DNA from: Paracoccaceae bacterium
Lineage (GTDB): Bacteria > Pseudomonadota > Alphaproteobacteria > Rhodobacterales > Rhodobacteraceae
Assembly (NCBI GenBank): GCA_016937195.1
Contig: JAFGWK010000250.1
Location: forward strand, 1 to 39,978
Length of the DNA: 39,978 nt
Reading direction: 5' to 3'
Shown here: in pieces, positions 39,376 through 39,978 of the stretch
How the letters are laid out: each line of letters starts with the position of its first letter
Position numbering within the stretch: the first letter of the stretch is position 1
The notes under the pieces: generated by a model
Database searches by the model: none
What the model saw: only the letters and a program-made list of their open reading frames with translations
Told to the model about the DNA's origin: nothing
Position numbers and translations under genes: made by a program

Positions 39376-39978
39376 ATGCTGGGGCTGATCCTTTTGGCGG
39401 CAATTCTTGGTTTGGGGCTGTTCATGCGGGCCTCGGCGCGCGCAGTCTGGGCGATGCTTGGGCTTGTATGGCTGGCGCTGATCATCGCGCATCTACCGGT
39501 TCAGGGATTGGTGCCGCTGGGACAAACTCTGGGCGGATCGCTCGCGGGTTGGTTGGGGCTGGGCGTAGTCGCGGCGTTGGTTTTGGCTTATCGCACGATG
39601 CTGCGTGCCATTCGTGCCCGCGCGGTTGACCCCTCTGTGGCGCCTGCAAAGTCGGGGTCGTTTTCGGGTGCGGAGCTGGATCGCTACGCCCGCCACATCA
39701 TGCTGCGCGAGATCGGCGGGCCGGGGCAGAAAAAGCTGAAATCTGCCAAGGTGCTGGTGATCGGTGCGGGGGGGCTTGGTTCGCCCGTCTTGCTGTATCT
39801 CGCGGCGGCGGGTGTGGGGCAGATCGGGGTGGTCGATGATGATGTCGTGTCCAGTTCCAATCTGCAAAGACAGGTCATTCACCGCGACGCCGATATCGGT
39901 TTGCCTAAGGTATTTTCAGCGCAAAAGGCGATTGCGGCGCTCAACCCGCATATTCAGGTCTTGCCGTATCAGCGCCGC
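39376..39978 (+). CDS. HesA/MoeB/ThiF family adenylyltransferase with N-terminal membrane region (truncated by window edge)
   Basis: MLGLILLAAILGLGLFMRASARAVWAMLGLVWLALIIAHLP... then LDRYARHIMLREIGGPGQKKLKSAKVLVIGAGGLGSPVLLYLAAAGVGQIGVVDDDVVSSSNLQRQVIH. Open at the right edge, so absent from the ORF track. Confidence 0.92.
   Translation, partial: MLGLILLAAILGLGLFMRASARAVWAMLGLVWLALIIAHLPVQGLVPLGQTLGGSLAGWLGLGVVAALVLAYRTMLRAIRARAVDPSVAPAKSGSFSGAELDRYARHIMLREIGGPGQKKLKSAKVLVIGAGGLGSPVLLYLAAAGVGQIGVVDDDVVSSSNLQRQVIHRDADIGLPKVFSAQKAIAALNPHIQVLPYQRR

Overview
The window looks like chromosomal DNA from an alphaproteobacterium of the Rhodobacterales type: high GC, GcrA and an RpoHII-like sigma factor present, typical gene content. 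It is densely coding. I found no tRNA or rRNA genes, CRISPR array, transposase or prophage. Both edges cut a gene that the ORF track omits: EttA (minus strand, left edge) and a ThiF/MoeB-family E1-like protein with an N-terminal membrane region (plus strand, right edge). Mostly housekeeping blocks surround the accessory part: ettA; rimO with a CAP-domain gene; gcrA; argD-argF; trpS; murJ-glnD; lpoA-like gene divergent from rsmI-yraN-gshB; comM-like gene; rpoHII-chaN-coaBC-dut-moeB. The best candidate for an under-described system is a seven-gene minus-strand unit (about 14271-22021) with a divergent MurR/RpiR regulator. It encodes an N-formylglutamate amidohydrolase-like hydrolase, a TRAP transporter (Q, M, P), a glutamine-synthetase-like ligase, an aldehyde dehydrogenase and an iron-type alcohol dehydrogenase. 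This reads as a possible gamma-glutamylation route for an amino-alcohol or amine. Other notable items are a yjbF/yjbH block convergent with a tiny YjbE-like exported protein with a structured leader, a rhomboid homologue lacking its catalytic Ser and His, a K+ channel with a C-terminal zinc ribbon, a 49-bp tandem repeat placing the gcrA stop codon in a hairpin loop, a perfect 24-bp inverted repeat before dut, and a small ORF overlapping the rpoHII start. All calls come from reading motifs; no database search was run.
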